Notes under the pieces: generated by a model
What the model was told of the DNA's origin: nothing
Seen by the model: the letters and a program-made list of their open reading frames with translations, nothing else
Database searches by the model: none
Made by a program: the position numbers and the translations under genes
Shown here: positions 35,397 through 45,989 of the stretch, one piece after another
Layout: every line of letters starts with the position of its first letter
Position numbering within the stretch: position 1 is the first letter of the stretch
DNA from: Oscheius tipulae
Taxonomy: Eukaryota > Nematoda > Chromadorea > Rhabditida > Rhabditidae
Assembly (NCBI GenBank): GCA_037178975.1
Contig: JASJZH010000004.1
Location: forward strand, 10,540,001-10,604,000
DNA: 64,000 bases
Direction: 5' to 3'

Positions 35397-36075
35397 CTAT
35401 ATCTCTGTCATTTATTGATCCAGCCTCTATCTCTGTGACCAGATCATGCGTGCCCACCTATACCACGGATTTTCCAAATAGGTTCTGGGATTTCAATAAG
35501 TTACAAAAACTATGCAGCTTACAATATTGGTACGACAATTGTCGCAACGACAACAACGATGACAACAACAACATCGGTGACAGCAACAACCACAATGACT
35601 CTCTATGTCCCTCTGTCTCATATAAGTTTCAGCTCCTTGTCCAGATGGTTGGACACCTAATGACATGTACTGCTACCTAAAGTAGATGCGTTTTTTTCCA
35701 CAGGCCTCCTCGGAGAGCAGCAGCCAGACCTAGGGCGCAAGCCTAGCTTCCATTCACAGCGATGCTGAACTTGAATATGTGAAAGGTAAATCAATTCTAT
35801 TCTAAAATGATTTTTGGATCTTTGTGGCACTGCTGTCGATGGTTGTTGGATTGTGGAAGTATGGTGGCCATTTACTCTGCGTCCGGTATGCTAAGAGCAA
35901 ATTGCTGGGAGTGGACAGATGGAACTCCTGTAAGCTGATAATCTCGTTTTTCGTGGGATTATACTAGCCTGTGGTATACGGGGCAACCAGACGTGTCGCC
36001 AATTGCGTTGTTATGTACGGTAGTCCTTCCACGGTCGCTGGAGCTCAGCTGCAGCTCACGATCCTTACGCTTAAC
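35397..36075 (+). pseudogene. C-type lectin pseudogene
   Basis: A decayed copy of the gene at 37108-38277. The signal-peptide exon (about 35397-35476) has a TGA inside the leader. The Thr-rich linker is at about 35519-35597. CPDGWTPNDMYCYLK at 35644-35684 runs into a TAG, and the following LASIHSDAELEYVK block and CWEWTDGTP are preserved. The last exon lacks the conserved cysteines. Several stops and frame breaks mark it as dead. Confidence 0.7.
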
Positions 36076-36143
36076 TTGTAAGATAATGCTGTGAAATGAA
36101 CATGCCTCTCTTTGTTTCTCTATCTTTCTTATCATTCTTCCAG

Positions 36144-36330
36144 TTGGTTGTCCTAGTGGCTGGATGCTCAATGACGTATATTGCTATAAAAAATAGATCA
36201 TGCCAAGGGTGATGGTCACAGGCTGTCAAATAATGGACAGCAACCTAGTTTCGCTTCACAGTACAGCCGAGGAGAGCTTGTTTTAGGCAGAAACGTCAAA
36301 TATACCATAGAGAGAGCGAGTCTTTAGGAA
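36144..36330 (+). pseudogene. C-type lectin domain fragment with stops
   Basis: CPSGWMLNDVYCYKK corresponds to the start of the lectin domain, followed at once by TAG. After that NLVSLHSTAEESLF can be read in frame before another stop. No leader exon sits immediately upstream, so this is a partial duplicate. Confidence 0.6.
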
Positions 36331-36694
36331 TTTGCAATGATTTTAATGGCTGCTGATATCGATTGCACTTTGACAAGTGCGATATCGTATATTTTCAAAA
36401 TGAATGCTACCCTTATGTGAATGAACCATTTACCCAGCACTTTGTCTCTCTGCCTTTCTGTCTCTATGTATCTCTGTCTCTACCTTTCTCTTTCTCTGTT
36501 TCTCTGTCAGTCGCCATTCTTTGATACTCTGATCACGGCTGCAATGCGCTTTTTGATAATGACCACGCGAAAAACAGAGCGCATCATGATTTGTAGCGGG
36601 ATTCGTCTTAATTTGTGGCGGTTTTTTTTCAAACCATTCCGGATGCTAGTGCGAGATATTCTTCCTCGCGATTCTCTTTATTGCATCATATGGC

Positions 36695-36880
36695 ATGCCC
36701 ACCTTATGTTTCAGTCAGCTATTGGTCCTTGCCTCTATTTCTGTAACCAGATCATGCGCACCCACCTATACTACAGATTTTCCTAGTAGGTATTGCTGTT
36801 TCGCTCAGTCAAAAAGTTATAAAGCTTACAATATCGGTACCACTACGACTTCAACAACGACAACAACCACAACTGCTTGT
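36695..36880 (+). pseudogene. truncated C-type lectin gene (leader and linker only)
   Basis: Exon 1 (36695-36785) encodes an intact signal peptide (MPTLCFSQLLVLASISVTRS) and the CAPTYTTDFP segment, ending in a proper donor. Exon 2 (about 36825-36877) encodes a short Thr-rich linker ending at gtgagt. No lectin domain follows before the next leader exon at 37108, so the gene lacks its functional domain unless it splices into the downstream copy. Confidence 0.6.
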
Positions 36881-37107
36881 GAGTACCTTACTTTAGTTCT
36901 GTGAAGCTCTCTGATGAACGCAATGTTGTGAAATGACGGTGGATAGTGGATAGAGACAAAGACTTGGATTCTTCTTTGATCATGTTCACGCTTGAACAGT
37001 CATTCTCTACTGATAAAGCCAGATTTGTCGCAATTTGTGGCGCTTTTTTCCTAACCATTCCGGCTCCTAATACGAGATATCTTCTCCACGCCCAATAAGT
37101 TTAAGCC

Positions 37108-38277
37108 ATGTCCTACTTATATCTCAGTCAGCTATTGGCCCTTGCCTCTATCTCTGTGACCAGATCATGCGCACCCACCTATACTACAGATTTTCCTAGT
37201 ATGCTTTGTTATCTTGATGAACCAGAGAAAGTTGTCTAGCTTACAATATTGGTACAACTACCTTGCCAACAACGACAGTACTTGGAACTACCAGTACATC
37301 TACCACGACAACTACTACAACAACAACCACGACGACTACGACGACTACAACAGGATGTAAATAGAACACTGGTTTTATGCCACCAGCTAACTTTTTTGCT
37401 AGCCGGAGGCATAAAGAAATCAGAGCATCTAAAATTCTGTAATAGCCTAGAAATGACAGGAATCGTCACGATTCCAGTCGTTGGCCGTTGTACAAGGTAG
37501 TTGTTCTTTATGTCCCCGACAAACCAAAAAGTTGGCCGGGACATGAAGAAACCTCCCCGGTGTGGGTACCTCAATCTTGGCCAGGTCCAAACCATGTCAA
37601 CCTGGTCCAAACTCTATCGACATGTTTCTATTAACGACATGTACATATCAGTTTTTCATCTGAACCTCATTGTAGTCACTCGTTAACTCGCAGTCATGTA
37701 TCTTGGGAAGAGACAAACAGTCCTTTCCAGATAGCTGCCAGAGTGGATGGGTGCTCAACGACGTCTACTGCTACCTGTTGGTAAGCACACCCCGGGTTCC
37801 TTCGGCTTCCGCCGGAGAAACAGCATGTCAAATGGAAGGCGGTAACCTAGCTTCCATCCACAGCGATGCTGAATTGGCCGTCGTGCAAGGTAATTGTATG
37901 CAAAGAAGAGAGCATACAGTTTGACAATGACTTTATACCTCGGGAACCAGGAAAAATTACGAAACATTTCACTTTAGGACTTTGTGATATGGATGGTAAT
38001 GCTTGCTGGGTGGGTGGAGTCCAGACAGCTACATGTCCCGGACCCGGAAATCCTGGAGCCAATTGCTGGATGTGGACGGATGGAACGGCTGTACGTATAG
38101 GAAGAAACACACTCATTCATTTAGTGGGACTATACTACTCTTTGGTTTGGTGGTGAACCGAACGACGCTGTTGGTTCAGTCTGCACCATAATCAGGGTTG
38201 ACAATCCTGGAGCACACGATATCAACTGCGTGGCCTCATTAGCCTACATTTGTAAGATGCCAGCCACTCTGATGTGA
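37108..38277 (+). CDS. secreted C-type lectin with Thr-rich linker
   Basis: Five exons (37108-37198, 37240-37356, 37731-37889, 37978-38090 and 38125-38277) keep phase for 210 residues. Exon 1 is a signal peptide (MSYLYLSQLLALASISV). Exon 2 is a linker of about 40 residues, almost all threonine. Exons 3-5 form one C-type lectin domain: CQSGWVLNDVYCYLL, GGNLASIHSDAEL, NCWMWTDGTA, WFGGEPNDAVGSVC and NCVASLAYICK. The EPN tripeptide usually goes with mannose-type sugar binding. Nematode genes of this kind are commonly gut-secreted and infection-responsive. It is the only intact copy in the cluster. Confidence 0.82.
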
Positions 38278-38439
38278 AGTAAACTTCTGTATTTTCTCTC
38301 TGTCTCAGTTAATGACCACGCGAAAAATGCATAACAAGATTCATAGCGGGATGTCCCTTTGTCTCTCTGTCAGTCGCCATTCTTTGATACTCTGATCACG
38401 GCTTTTGATAATGATCACGCGATAAACACAGCGTATCAA

Positions 38440-38788
38440 GATTTGTAGCGGGATTCGTCTTAATTTGTGGCGGTTTTTTTCAAACCATTCCGGATGCTAG
38501 TGCGAGATATCCTTCCTCGCGATTCTCTTTATTGCATCATATGGCAGTTTGATCCATAATCAATGCTAGAACGAGCTCAAATGCATGCGGGTACAACCTG
38601 AGAGCCCAGATCGAGTAGGCTTACTGACTCCAAGAGCGTAGCAAATCTTCGTAGCAAGCTACTAGCAATTTACCGACCTCTGAGAGGATGGAAGCATGCC
38701 CACCCTATATTTCAGTCAGCTACTGATTCTTACTTTCTTTCCTGTGAGCCGAGCCTGCATACCCACTTACACTACAGGTTTTCCGAGT
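38440..38788 (+). repeat. orphan lectin leader exon with its upstream region
   Basis: Fourth copy of the block found at 35291-35480, 36588-36790 and 37026-37203. It shares TTTGTAGCGGGATTCGTCTT and the CGGATGCTAGTGCGAGATAT stretch, has an insertion after 38546, then an open leader exon 38696-38786 (MPTLYFSQLLILTFF and IPTYTTGFP) with a GT donor. No lectin domain follows; the next gene is a chemoreceptor. Confidence 0.65.
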
Positions 38789-38977
38789 AGACATAGTATC
38801 TTGAATGAATGAAAGTCTCTTGAATGTGGAGCAGCCTGAATCGTTTACCGCGCACTTCCATGCGCTTTCTCCGCCCACACACAATCACGTACATCCGCTA
38901 ACATCATTGAACAAACGACACTTCATCTGTCTCTCTCAATTTGCACCTGACTCTCTCACGCTTTCTAACACAAAATA

Positions 38978-40271
38978 ATGTCGACTCCTTTGCAGCTCCA
39001 CTACATTCGTCCTTTTCATCCGGCTGATCTAGAACCGTGGTTCATTTTAGAAACTGTACTGCTATGTTTGAATTTGACCGTGATGACCTGTTTCATCGTT
39101 GTTCTATCCAGAGTTCATATGCATCAAAATTTGAAGGTCTGTCACTGTCACTGTCGTTGCCCCTGTCACTAACACTACCACTGCCCCTGTCGTCTACAGT
39201 AACCCAAAACTCAGATCCTGTCAATATATACAGTCTCCATGTACTTCCCTTCCATACTGGCTCGGTTTCTGATTCTGGCTCTACAGTCATCGATCTTGGA
39301 GCAACCAGAGGATCCGAACCAGAGCTGTCTGGTCATTGTCTGCTCCTTCTTTCGGATTTATCATATGGTCTTATGTATAACATTGTACGGAAGTTGTGTT
39401 ATTGGGTTACTTCAGACTCTTTCAGGCCTGATTGGTTGTTCATAGAACGGAAGTTGGCCTTGGTCTATGTTCAGGACTATGAACAGAAGAAGAGACTATG
39501 GATTGCTGTCTCTGTCATTGCTCTTTGTGCAGTTTTCGTTGGCTCGGTTACTATGATCTACATATTTAGTGAGTCTCTCTCTCTTACCAGTCTCTCTGTC
39601 TCTAACAATTTCAGACATTTTGACCTGGAACGAGCTCTCCTTCCCGGTCTGTATTCTTGGTCTCATCGGAGCTTTGGTACCCTTACCTGGATCCAAAGCC
39701 AAATTCCTCATTTTCAGCTATTCTTCCACCTCGTCTGGAAATCCAAAGAACTTGAAAGGGAGCTCTCAAAAATTGGGCGGAAGTCGTCCATTACGTATAC
39801 TCTCAGTCTTCGATTTCAGCTGGCCGAGAACTTGTGGTCGAGCACGGCTAGCCCAGACCAAAAGTCAGAAAATTATAATTTCAGCTCATTAGAAATGCTA
39901 TTATCACCTGCGGAGTGATAAATTCCACGGGTCTGCTGAGTTATCTCGCAGCCAAAACCCCTATGGCAATTGAATATCTGGGGGAGGAGAAGGCGCAGTA
40001 TATGGACCAGGTCTTCAACCTTTGTATTGCAATGTGACAGAGACAGTGACAGAGACCGTTTACTTTTAGAAATGGACCCTTAGCCGTGGCCGGGACCGTC
40101 TTTTACAACGAGTATTTGATGAATCTGGTCCGGACGACTTTCTGTGGCAGTGCCAAGTCGAATGAGACAACCGACGTGGGACAGGTGTATTTCAAACAGC
40201 TGCACACTCAATGGAATCGTGTTGAGGAAGAAAAACCGAAGAGGAGAATGACAAGAGTCACTACAGCGTGA
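38978..40271 (+). CDS. Sre-like serpentine chemoreceptor, intact
   Basis: Seven exons (38978-39136, 39215-39374, 39416-39568, 39615-39676, 39718-39846, 39885-40033 and 40070-40271) keep phase for 337 residues. TM1 is ETVLLCLNLTVMTCFIVVL. FIERKLALVYVQDYEQKKR is the ER...YE block, and YTLSLRFQLAENLWSS is the RFQ..EN motif. The C-terminal tail is basic (KPKRRMTR). Most introns are about 40 nt. Intron 5 (39847-39884) has a GC donor (acg/gctagc), the only choice that keeps phase and family alignment. It is paralogous to the gene at 32193 but well diverged. Confidence 0.83.
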
Positions 40272-41316
40272 ATGTTTGTTTCCTCGGTCCTCTAGTCAAA
40301 TGAAATTTCTTACTAAGAACCACAAGCTGGAAATTCTAAAGACGCGACCAATACCTCGTTCTTGGCACATGGTGTACAGATCAAAAACCGTTTTGAATTA
40401 TGAAGAACCCGAGTTAGATGTTGGTGGTATCATCGTAATCCGCGTTTATAGCCTTTTCAAAAATAATAAAGCATTTTTCAAACCGTCGCGTCAAAAACGC
40501 GCGGCGATTCAAACACACTCAAATTTTCGCGAAATTCCTTTCTTCGGTTTTCTCCGGAGTTTCACTCGTTTTCTTGTCATTTTACATTACAAGCGTAGAA
40601 GAGTGTAATCTGCATCGTTTACATGCAAGAAAACAGCCGGAATCTTGCAGGACAAGCAGCGAAAAATGCGGCAGCCAAAGTAAAAATTTTTTAAAGGAGT
40701 TTGAAAAACGCTCTATTATTGTTGAACAGACTATATTGCGTCACGGATTTCAGAGAGTAGGCAAATATTGAGGCCTCAATAGGTTTTCCTGACACAAATG
40801 CAAGAATAAAACTTTTTGACCGAAAATGTCAATGAATTCATGCTGTTTTCATGGTTGATGTTCTATTCATTAGTTTGAGGAGACTGTCAGACTGATTCGG
40901 CTGATATTGTACAGATACTAGCCTAAATGATTCTACAGCAGGTAGCCTTTATCACGCACTGAAAACCTAGCTTCAAAAAATTCTGTTGGTTCGAGGGTGG
41001 CGCGAGGTCGGACCCCAAAAAATTGAAAAAATAGAACTAGTTCGGCCATAGAATAAGCAAAACGGGTGAAACTTGTAACCTGCTTTCACCCAAAGTTTGG
41101 TGGCTAGAAATCAAAAAAAAATTTACCGGGGGGAGGGATCACAAATTATTACCAGACATGATAAAATGCTTCTACTGTGTCCGATGATCTCACAACGTCC
41201 TCTGGTATCAGTTGTAATTCAGAACTACTGGAAAGGAGATGACAACATCGTTCTACAAAAGAAGACACAACATTTACTGAAGCAGAACGGAGGTTTTTTA
41301 AATTCATTTTTCGCAT
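40272..41316. other. intergenic, no confident gene
   Basis: The frame 40276-40608 (110 residues) has no motif or splice support. The stretch lies between convergent receptor genes. Confidence 0.4.
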
Positions 41317-42470
41317 TTATCCCGAAGGGTTTTCCATGATTGAGATGACCCTTGTTGTCTGCCTGCGCTGCTTCTTCAGAAGTCCAGAGATACTCCACCA
41401 GGTGAACAGGGCTGAAGCCAGCTCGGTATTTAAAACAATTTCCCTAAAAAACTAAAAAAAAAAGGTAACAGTTGACAGTCTTAGGATACGCTTCGTAGAT
41501 TTTCCCCAATGCTAGGGTTGTAGACATCAGTGTAATAATTAAAATCGTAGTCACTGATCCATTTTTCTACTGTAGAGTAGTTGCCGTCAAGCGTAGACAG
41601 GATTATTAAGAGCATCTGAAAATTGAAAAATTCATAAGTGAAATTGTGGGAAACCTTTACGAATAGACCAGTGGACATTTTCTTGATGCCTTTGCGCACA
41701 ATAGGGGACCTATCCCTTAGGTCTGTTCTGCTTATAGTCAGATAGCAGTGAAGATTGATGGTAATGTAAACAGCGGTTAATACAAAACCCATTGTATCGC
41801 TCACTCAGAACGTTTGGTCAATCTGAAACAGTCTGTCTCGGTCTTTTACTAACTTACTAGAAACTTTCTAACATCTGTTACCCACGCGGGCGATCCAGTT
41901 CCCACCAGTGCTGTCCATCTACTTACGAACAGACTGGAATATGCTGGAATTTGTGATCCTACCAGTAAAACAAAGAGTAGCCAATCAAGGATTTTGTTCT
42001 TTCTAAATTTATCCTATTACTGTTAGGCTTTTTCCGTAATTTACCGAACAATGAGGTTCTTCCAATATATCGAAAATGCCGTGGTCAGCATACTGTTCGA
42101 CATTCCCCGAAATGTGCAGATGAATACTAGCCATTGAACAAAGCGTTGTGAAAATAGTTTCGCTAGGTCAACCAGCTGAATTCTGACTTGTTGTCCAGAG
42201 AAACAGAGAAAGACAGAGAGAAAGAGAGACAGAGAGATTGACAGATAGATAGAGATACAAAGAGAGAGACACGGAGACAGAGAGACTGAAACTCGCATTT
42301 TGCTGGGTGGATTGATACAGGACTGTTGTGAAAATGTGGAAGCTACAGATGGTAATAATGGCCTTCTGGAAGCTGTTGAAATTACTCTGGCGGGTTAGGA
42401 GCAGATAAATAATAATCCCATTGATGGCTATAATATGTATGTAGATAGCAGGTTATCGGAAAAGATCTGA
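41317..42470 (-). CDS. serpentine receptor-like gene, possibly broken
   Basis: Minus-strand blocks encode successive hydrophobic segments: about 42455-42297 (AIYIHIIAINGIIIYLLL and NSFQKAIITICSFHIFTT), 42190-42041 (FRGMSNSMLTTAFSIYWKN), about 42010-41870 (ILDWLLFVLLVGSQIPAY), 41804-41666 and 41619-41500 (MGFVLTAVYITINLHCYL, MSTGLF, MLLIILSTL) and a last exon 41411-41317 (LFTWWSISGLLKKQRRQTTR). The layout suggests a 7-TM receptor, family unassigned. No start codon or 5' exon was found, one donor is GC (42296, gcgagt), and the last junction does not keep phase by simple GT/AG choice. It may be a pseudogene. Confidence 0.5.
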
Positions 42471-42789
42471 GCGAAGACGTTAGTCCCGTATTCATACATA
42501 ACTCTTGGCTAGCAGTCTACTCTTTTTGCTCCGCCCAGCTTTTTCCATTTCGGTTACTGATCTCGCTCGAGCTCATTCCCTGAACTCTATTGGGCAGGTG
42601 AACTCTCTAGTCAGAAATGGACAGCTACAAGGGATAGAGGAACTTGGACCGTATCGGTTCAAGTTGGCGAATGTTCGAAGCATGCGTCACAGTATTCCTG
42701 TGTGAGCTTAGGCAGCAAAAGTTTCGACGTTTGGGAGAGACAATGTCTTGTCAGTTTATATTCACAATATCAATTAAACGCGTCCACTA

Positions 42790-42875
42790 GTTCATTCTCA
42801 GCATGTAACCAGACGGATCCCCCATGATGGAGATAACCTTCGTCTGCTGCTTGCGCTGCTTCTTCAGCAGTCCGC
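42790..42875 (-). pseudogene. relic last exon paralogous to the receptor gene at 41317-42470
   Basis: The minus strand reads SGLLKKQRKQQTKVISIMGD followed by PSGYML, matching SGLLKKQRRQTTRVISIMEN of the neighbouring gene, and is preceded by a ccag acceptor. No other exon of this second copy is recognisable upstream. Confidence 0.55.
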
Positions 42876-42879
42876 TTCA

Positions 42880-43717
42880 GCGCTGGACCAGCTATTGCCA
42901 ACATGAGAAATTATATTGATGCAACAGTGAGTTACTTCTCACTCCCTTGGAATCCACTCAGAGTAATCTTGGTTTCAATTTCATTAGAGCAGTCTGTACC
43001 AATCCAGCTATTGCTGTGCCTGCTGAGCATTCTATTTGGTGCATCGCAGGTGACTAGGTCGACACAAGGACTGCGTTTTGGGCGAAAAAATCATTCCGGC
43101 AATTACCTGCTTCCAGACGATTCTGGATGATCCAGCATGTGTTGCTCAAGGATAATGGAAAAAAGCTATTTTACTGCAACTTTGTTGCATATACTCATTT
43201 CATCTGTTCAAGCTTTTACGCGTTGGCTACCGCAGCCACCCGGCTCTTGTTTACCAAGGAAGTAATCGGCAGTGGTCAAACAGACGATTTCACACTATTT
43301 TCCTTCCTCCTTCGTAGATTTTATCTTTCTAGTTTGTTCTAAAAGTCTCGCCTTTTTTCAAAAAATATTCGTGTATTTATATACAGTGGAAACAAAGATG
43401 GTATGGTAATGAATGTGACGAAATGAAACAGCTGGAAAAGTGGAAATGAGAGAAGGGGAAGAGGAACAGAAATAGAGTGATCTTTTCCTTTCTCTCTTCC
43501 GGTCCAACCCAATTTCCCGTCACTATCCAGACGGCCAGCAAGCACTGTGATGCCCGGTGGTCAGTCTCTCCCTCGCTCGCGGCTCCTGTTTGTGGGTTTC
43601 TGCACAAATAGAAAACGCACGCGCCTCTTTCCTTCCCCCCATTTCGTCAAAAACTATACTTCCTTTTCGTCCTATTATTCTCTCTGTCTCGGTATTTCTC
43701 ACAGAATCTGTTCCAGA
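42880..43717. other. intergenic, no confident gene
   Basis: Short frames only. The stretch is followed by the acceptor ctgttccag two bases before the ATG at 43718. Confidence 0.35.
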
Positions 43718-45009
43718 ATGAGTACAGTAATAATGTCACCGATCTCCCCGCCACTGGAATGGCCACTGGCAGTCATTGTCCTCTTGGGATTCGGATCTCT
43801 GTTCTGCACTATCCTGCATTTGGTTCAGTCAACATTAAGATCCATGCCAGAGGATCCGGAACCAGGTGAGATTTCCATTTATTTGGCTCCTAAAATAGCT
43901 AACACGCCTTCCCGAGCTCTCATTTCTGTCACTGTTTGGTTTACTATGGTTTTGCTCAATTGTGTGGAGAAGAGATAAGGGAAATAAGTCATGTTTGTGT
44001 ATCCAATCAGAAGTCCAAAACAGTGAAAACACCTTATGATAAACACAAAACAAGGAAAACGGTAGTTCATGGATAGTCAGATTAGGATCAGATTCACTAC
44101 CGAGACGATAAAAGTAAGACTATCACTTGCTACCGAAGCCGTAGGCGTGGACTCATTTGTCATCGAAACAGCATGAGAAACTATTTTGCTGTCAAAAAAC
44201 GGTTGAAAGGGACTGAAAATTGGTGAGAGGTGACGTGTAGAGTCTGTCTAGCGAGACATTAAGGGTGAGAGCTCTATTGACAAGTTTGGCTGCCGGCTAT
44301 CCTGACTATTCTGACATTGTCACTTCAAATTTTGGCGGGTTCGAGTACCACACATGACAAACGTTTTTGTCAATTCGTGAAACACTGGAAAACACTTCCA
44401 GAACGTTTTTTGTGGTTTTTGTCGCAGGTCAAAACTTTCGGTTTTTACTATCGCACAGCTTTCAAATTTGCGCGCTGAATTTAAAGGAGGTAGGACCTTC
44501 GGCACGTTTTAAGTTGCAATGAGCATTGGATCACTCCGCTAGAAGCGTTAGCTACTGTTGTTTTGTATTTCTAAATAGAGAACGTGGAGGGAGAGACCTT
44601 TGCAACATACCTTCATTGTCCAAGGTCAACAGTTCCGAGGCAGGATCTTGCCACTGTTTGTCAAAGTCCATCAACCACAATTGTCAGATATCCATAGGTT
44701 CTCAGTAATAAGATATCATGTCAGCGTTAGGTTTTTGTCCTGACATGGTAGCTTTGACAGGTACTGAATGATAGTAACAGTCTAACAAGGTTACGAGGGT
44801 TACAAGCTACTGTTTTCGGTTAAGGGACAAAGTGTTGGCAGCACGTGTCTTTCGAATACACTACCGTCATGGTTTAAAATGGAAATACTTTCGAGAACAA
44901 CTGTAATTTTCCAGGCCTCCTAGTCCTCCCGTCGCCTCCTCCTCGAGAAGGCTACATCTCCTATCTGTACCAGCAGAACGAGGAGAAGACCAAGACGTTC
45001 ATGTTCTGA
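43718..45009 (+). CDS. small single-pass membrane protein, unknown
   Basis: Two exons, 43718-43865 and 44915-45009, join in phase for 80 residues. One transmembrane segment (WPLAVIVLLGFGSLFCTILH) is followed by an acidic/proline segment and a C-terminal YLYQQNEEKTKTFMF tail. The ATG sits two bases after a polypyrimidine-ccag acceptor, as in trans-spliced nematode messages. The single intron is 1049 nt, unusually long for this window. No family recognised. Confidence 0.55.
44202..44242 (+). repeat. dispersed repeat copy 1
   Basis: GTTGAAAGGGACTGAAAATT followed by GGTGAGAGGTGACGTGTAGA recurs at 46523-46569 with an 8-bp insertion (GTGAAAG G) before GTGACGTGTAGA. It lies in the long intron of the small membrane protein gene; the second copy is intergenic. 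Confidence 0.5.
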
Positions 45010-45404
45010 TTCGAGCTCAGTACTTTCAAATAAAGCGGGTAGTCAGTTTGTCTCAAAAGGGTTAAGACTATAATTGGTTCCTTATTGCTGTGCAGATCAC
45101 GTCTTTCAGACTCCAATTAGATTAGCCGTGCATCCTTGACTTTTTGAGCAAGTCGACCCTATTAATGTCTCCCACGTTTGTGACGTCTTTTTCATCACTT
45201 CCTATTCAATTTCCTGCTTCCTGAGGTCATGTACCAGTGGTTTGTACATTTAAATCAGTTCGAAGCATATAAGGGGAGTCATTGTCTCTCTGTCTCGTGT
45301 TCTGATCACTGTCAACGTCACAGATCGACCCAAAACTACAACGTCTGAGCGTACAATGTCCACATGTCTCTCCCCGCACTTTTCAAAAAAGAAATTTTAT
45401 GAGA

Positions 45405-45889
45405 TCACAAGAAGCAGGTTCGGTGAAGGCTGAATCGTCCGACGAGACACTTACCGGCACAGAAACAGTGACTCGAACAGCGACCACCAATTCGACATAG
45501 AGGGCGTTCTTCAACGTCTGGAGTGTCATCGTGAGACAGTACGGCCGCACCGTCTCTATCCTGTGGAACAGAGATGATGTCGTAGGCGTTGAAGAGCCTC
45601 TGAACAGAAGCAAGAGTGTTTATCACAAAGGACAGAACAGCATTGGGTCAGAATACAATATCCAGAGTTTTTGCTAGATAACATAAAGACTCTCTAATCA
45701 TTACACTTTGGATAGTCCCGCTACTGTCTGATAGTGTTGGGGGTAGTCTATACGTTACGCACATGATGAACACACATCGTGATTTTATATTTCCAGAGTC
45801 TTTCAAGCAGATAGCTAAAGACGACTCACCAACGAGGCGATAATAGAAGGAAGGACCAAGAGAAGAACAATCGTCCTGCAGAACATCAT
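45405..45889 (-). CDS. small secreted six-cysteine peptide precursor
   Basis: Exon 1 (45889-45830) encodes a 20-residue signal peptide (MMFCRTIVLLLVLPSIIASL). Exon 2 (45599-45405) encodes 64 residues: an acidic propeptide-like stretch (about 35 residues, ending DTPDVEERP) and a C-terminal region with six cysteines spaced C-x5-C-x3-C-x-C-x3-C-x10-C. A TATA-like ttataa lies about 95 bp upstream (45981-45986). A GTAAGT inside exon 2 offers an alternative donor that would change the C-terminus. The family was not recognised; it could be a defensin-like, effector or signalling peptide. Confidence 0.55.
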
Positions 45890-45989
45890 GGCACTTTGTG
45901 CTGATTCTGGAATTATTCAGTAAGTGAGAGGGCATCAGAGGAAAGAATGACGAGAGGTGTGAGGAAGATCAAAGTACCCCTTATAAATC

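Noticed and set aside
39093-39290. Minus-strand frame rich in DSDSD opposite the receptor gene
   Set aside because: It is the antisense reading of an intron with CACTGTCACTGTC repeats and of receptor coding sequence.
39387-39415. Apparent non-canonical intron (TT donor) in the Sre-like gene
   Set aside because: Using the upstream donor gtataac at 39375 and acceptor ttcag at 39415 gives a normal 41-nt intron in phase.
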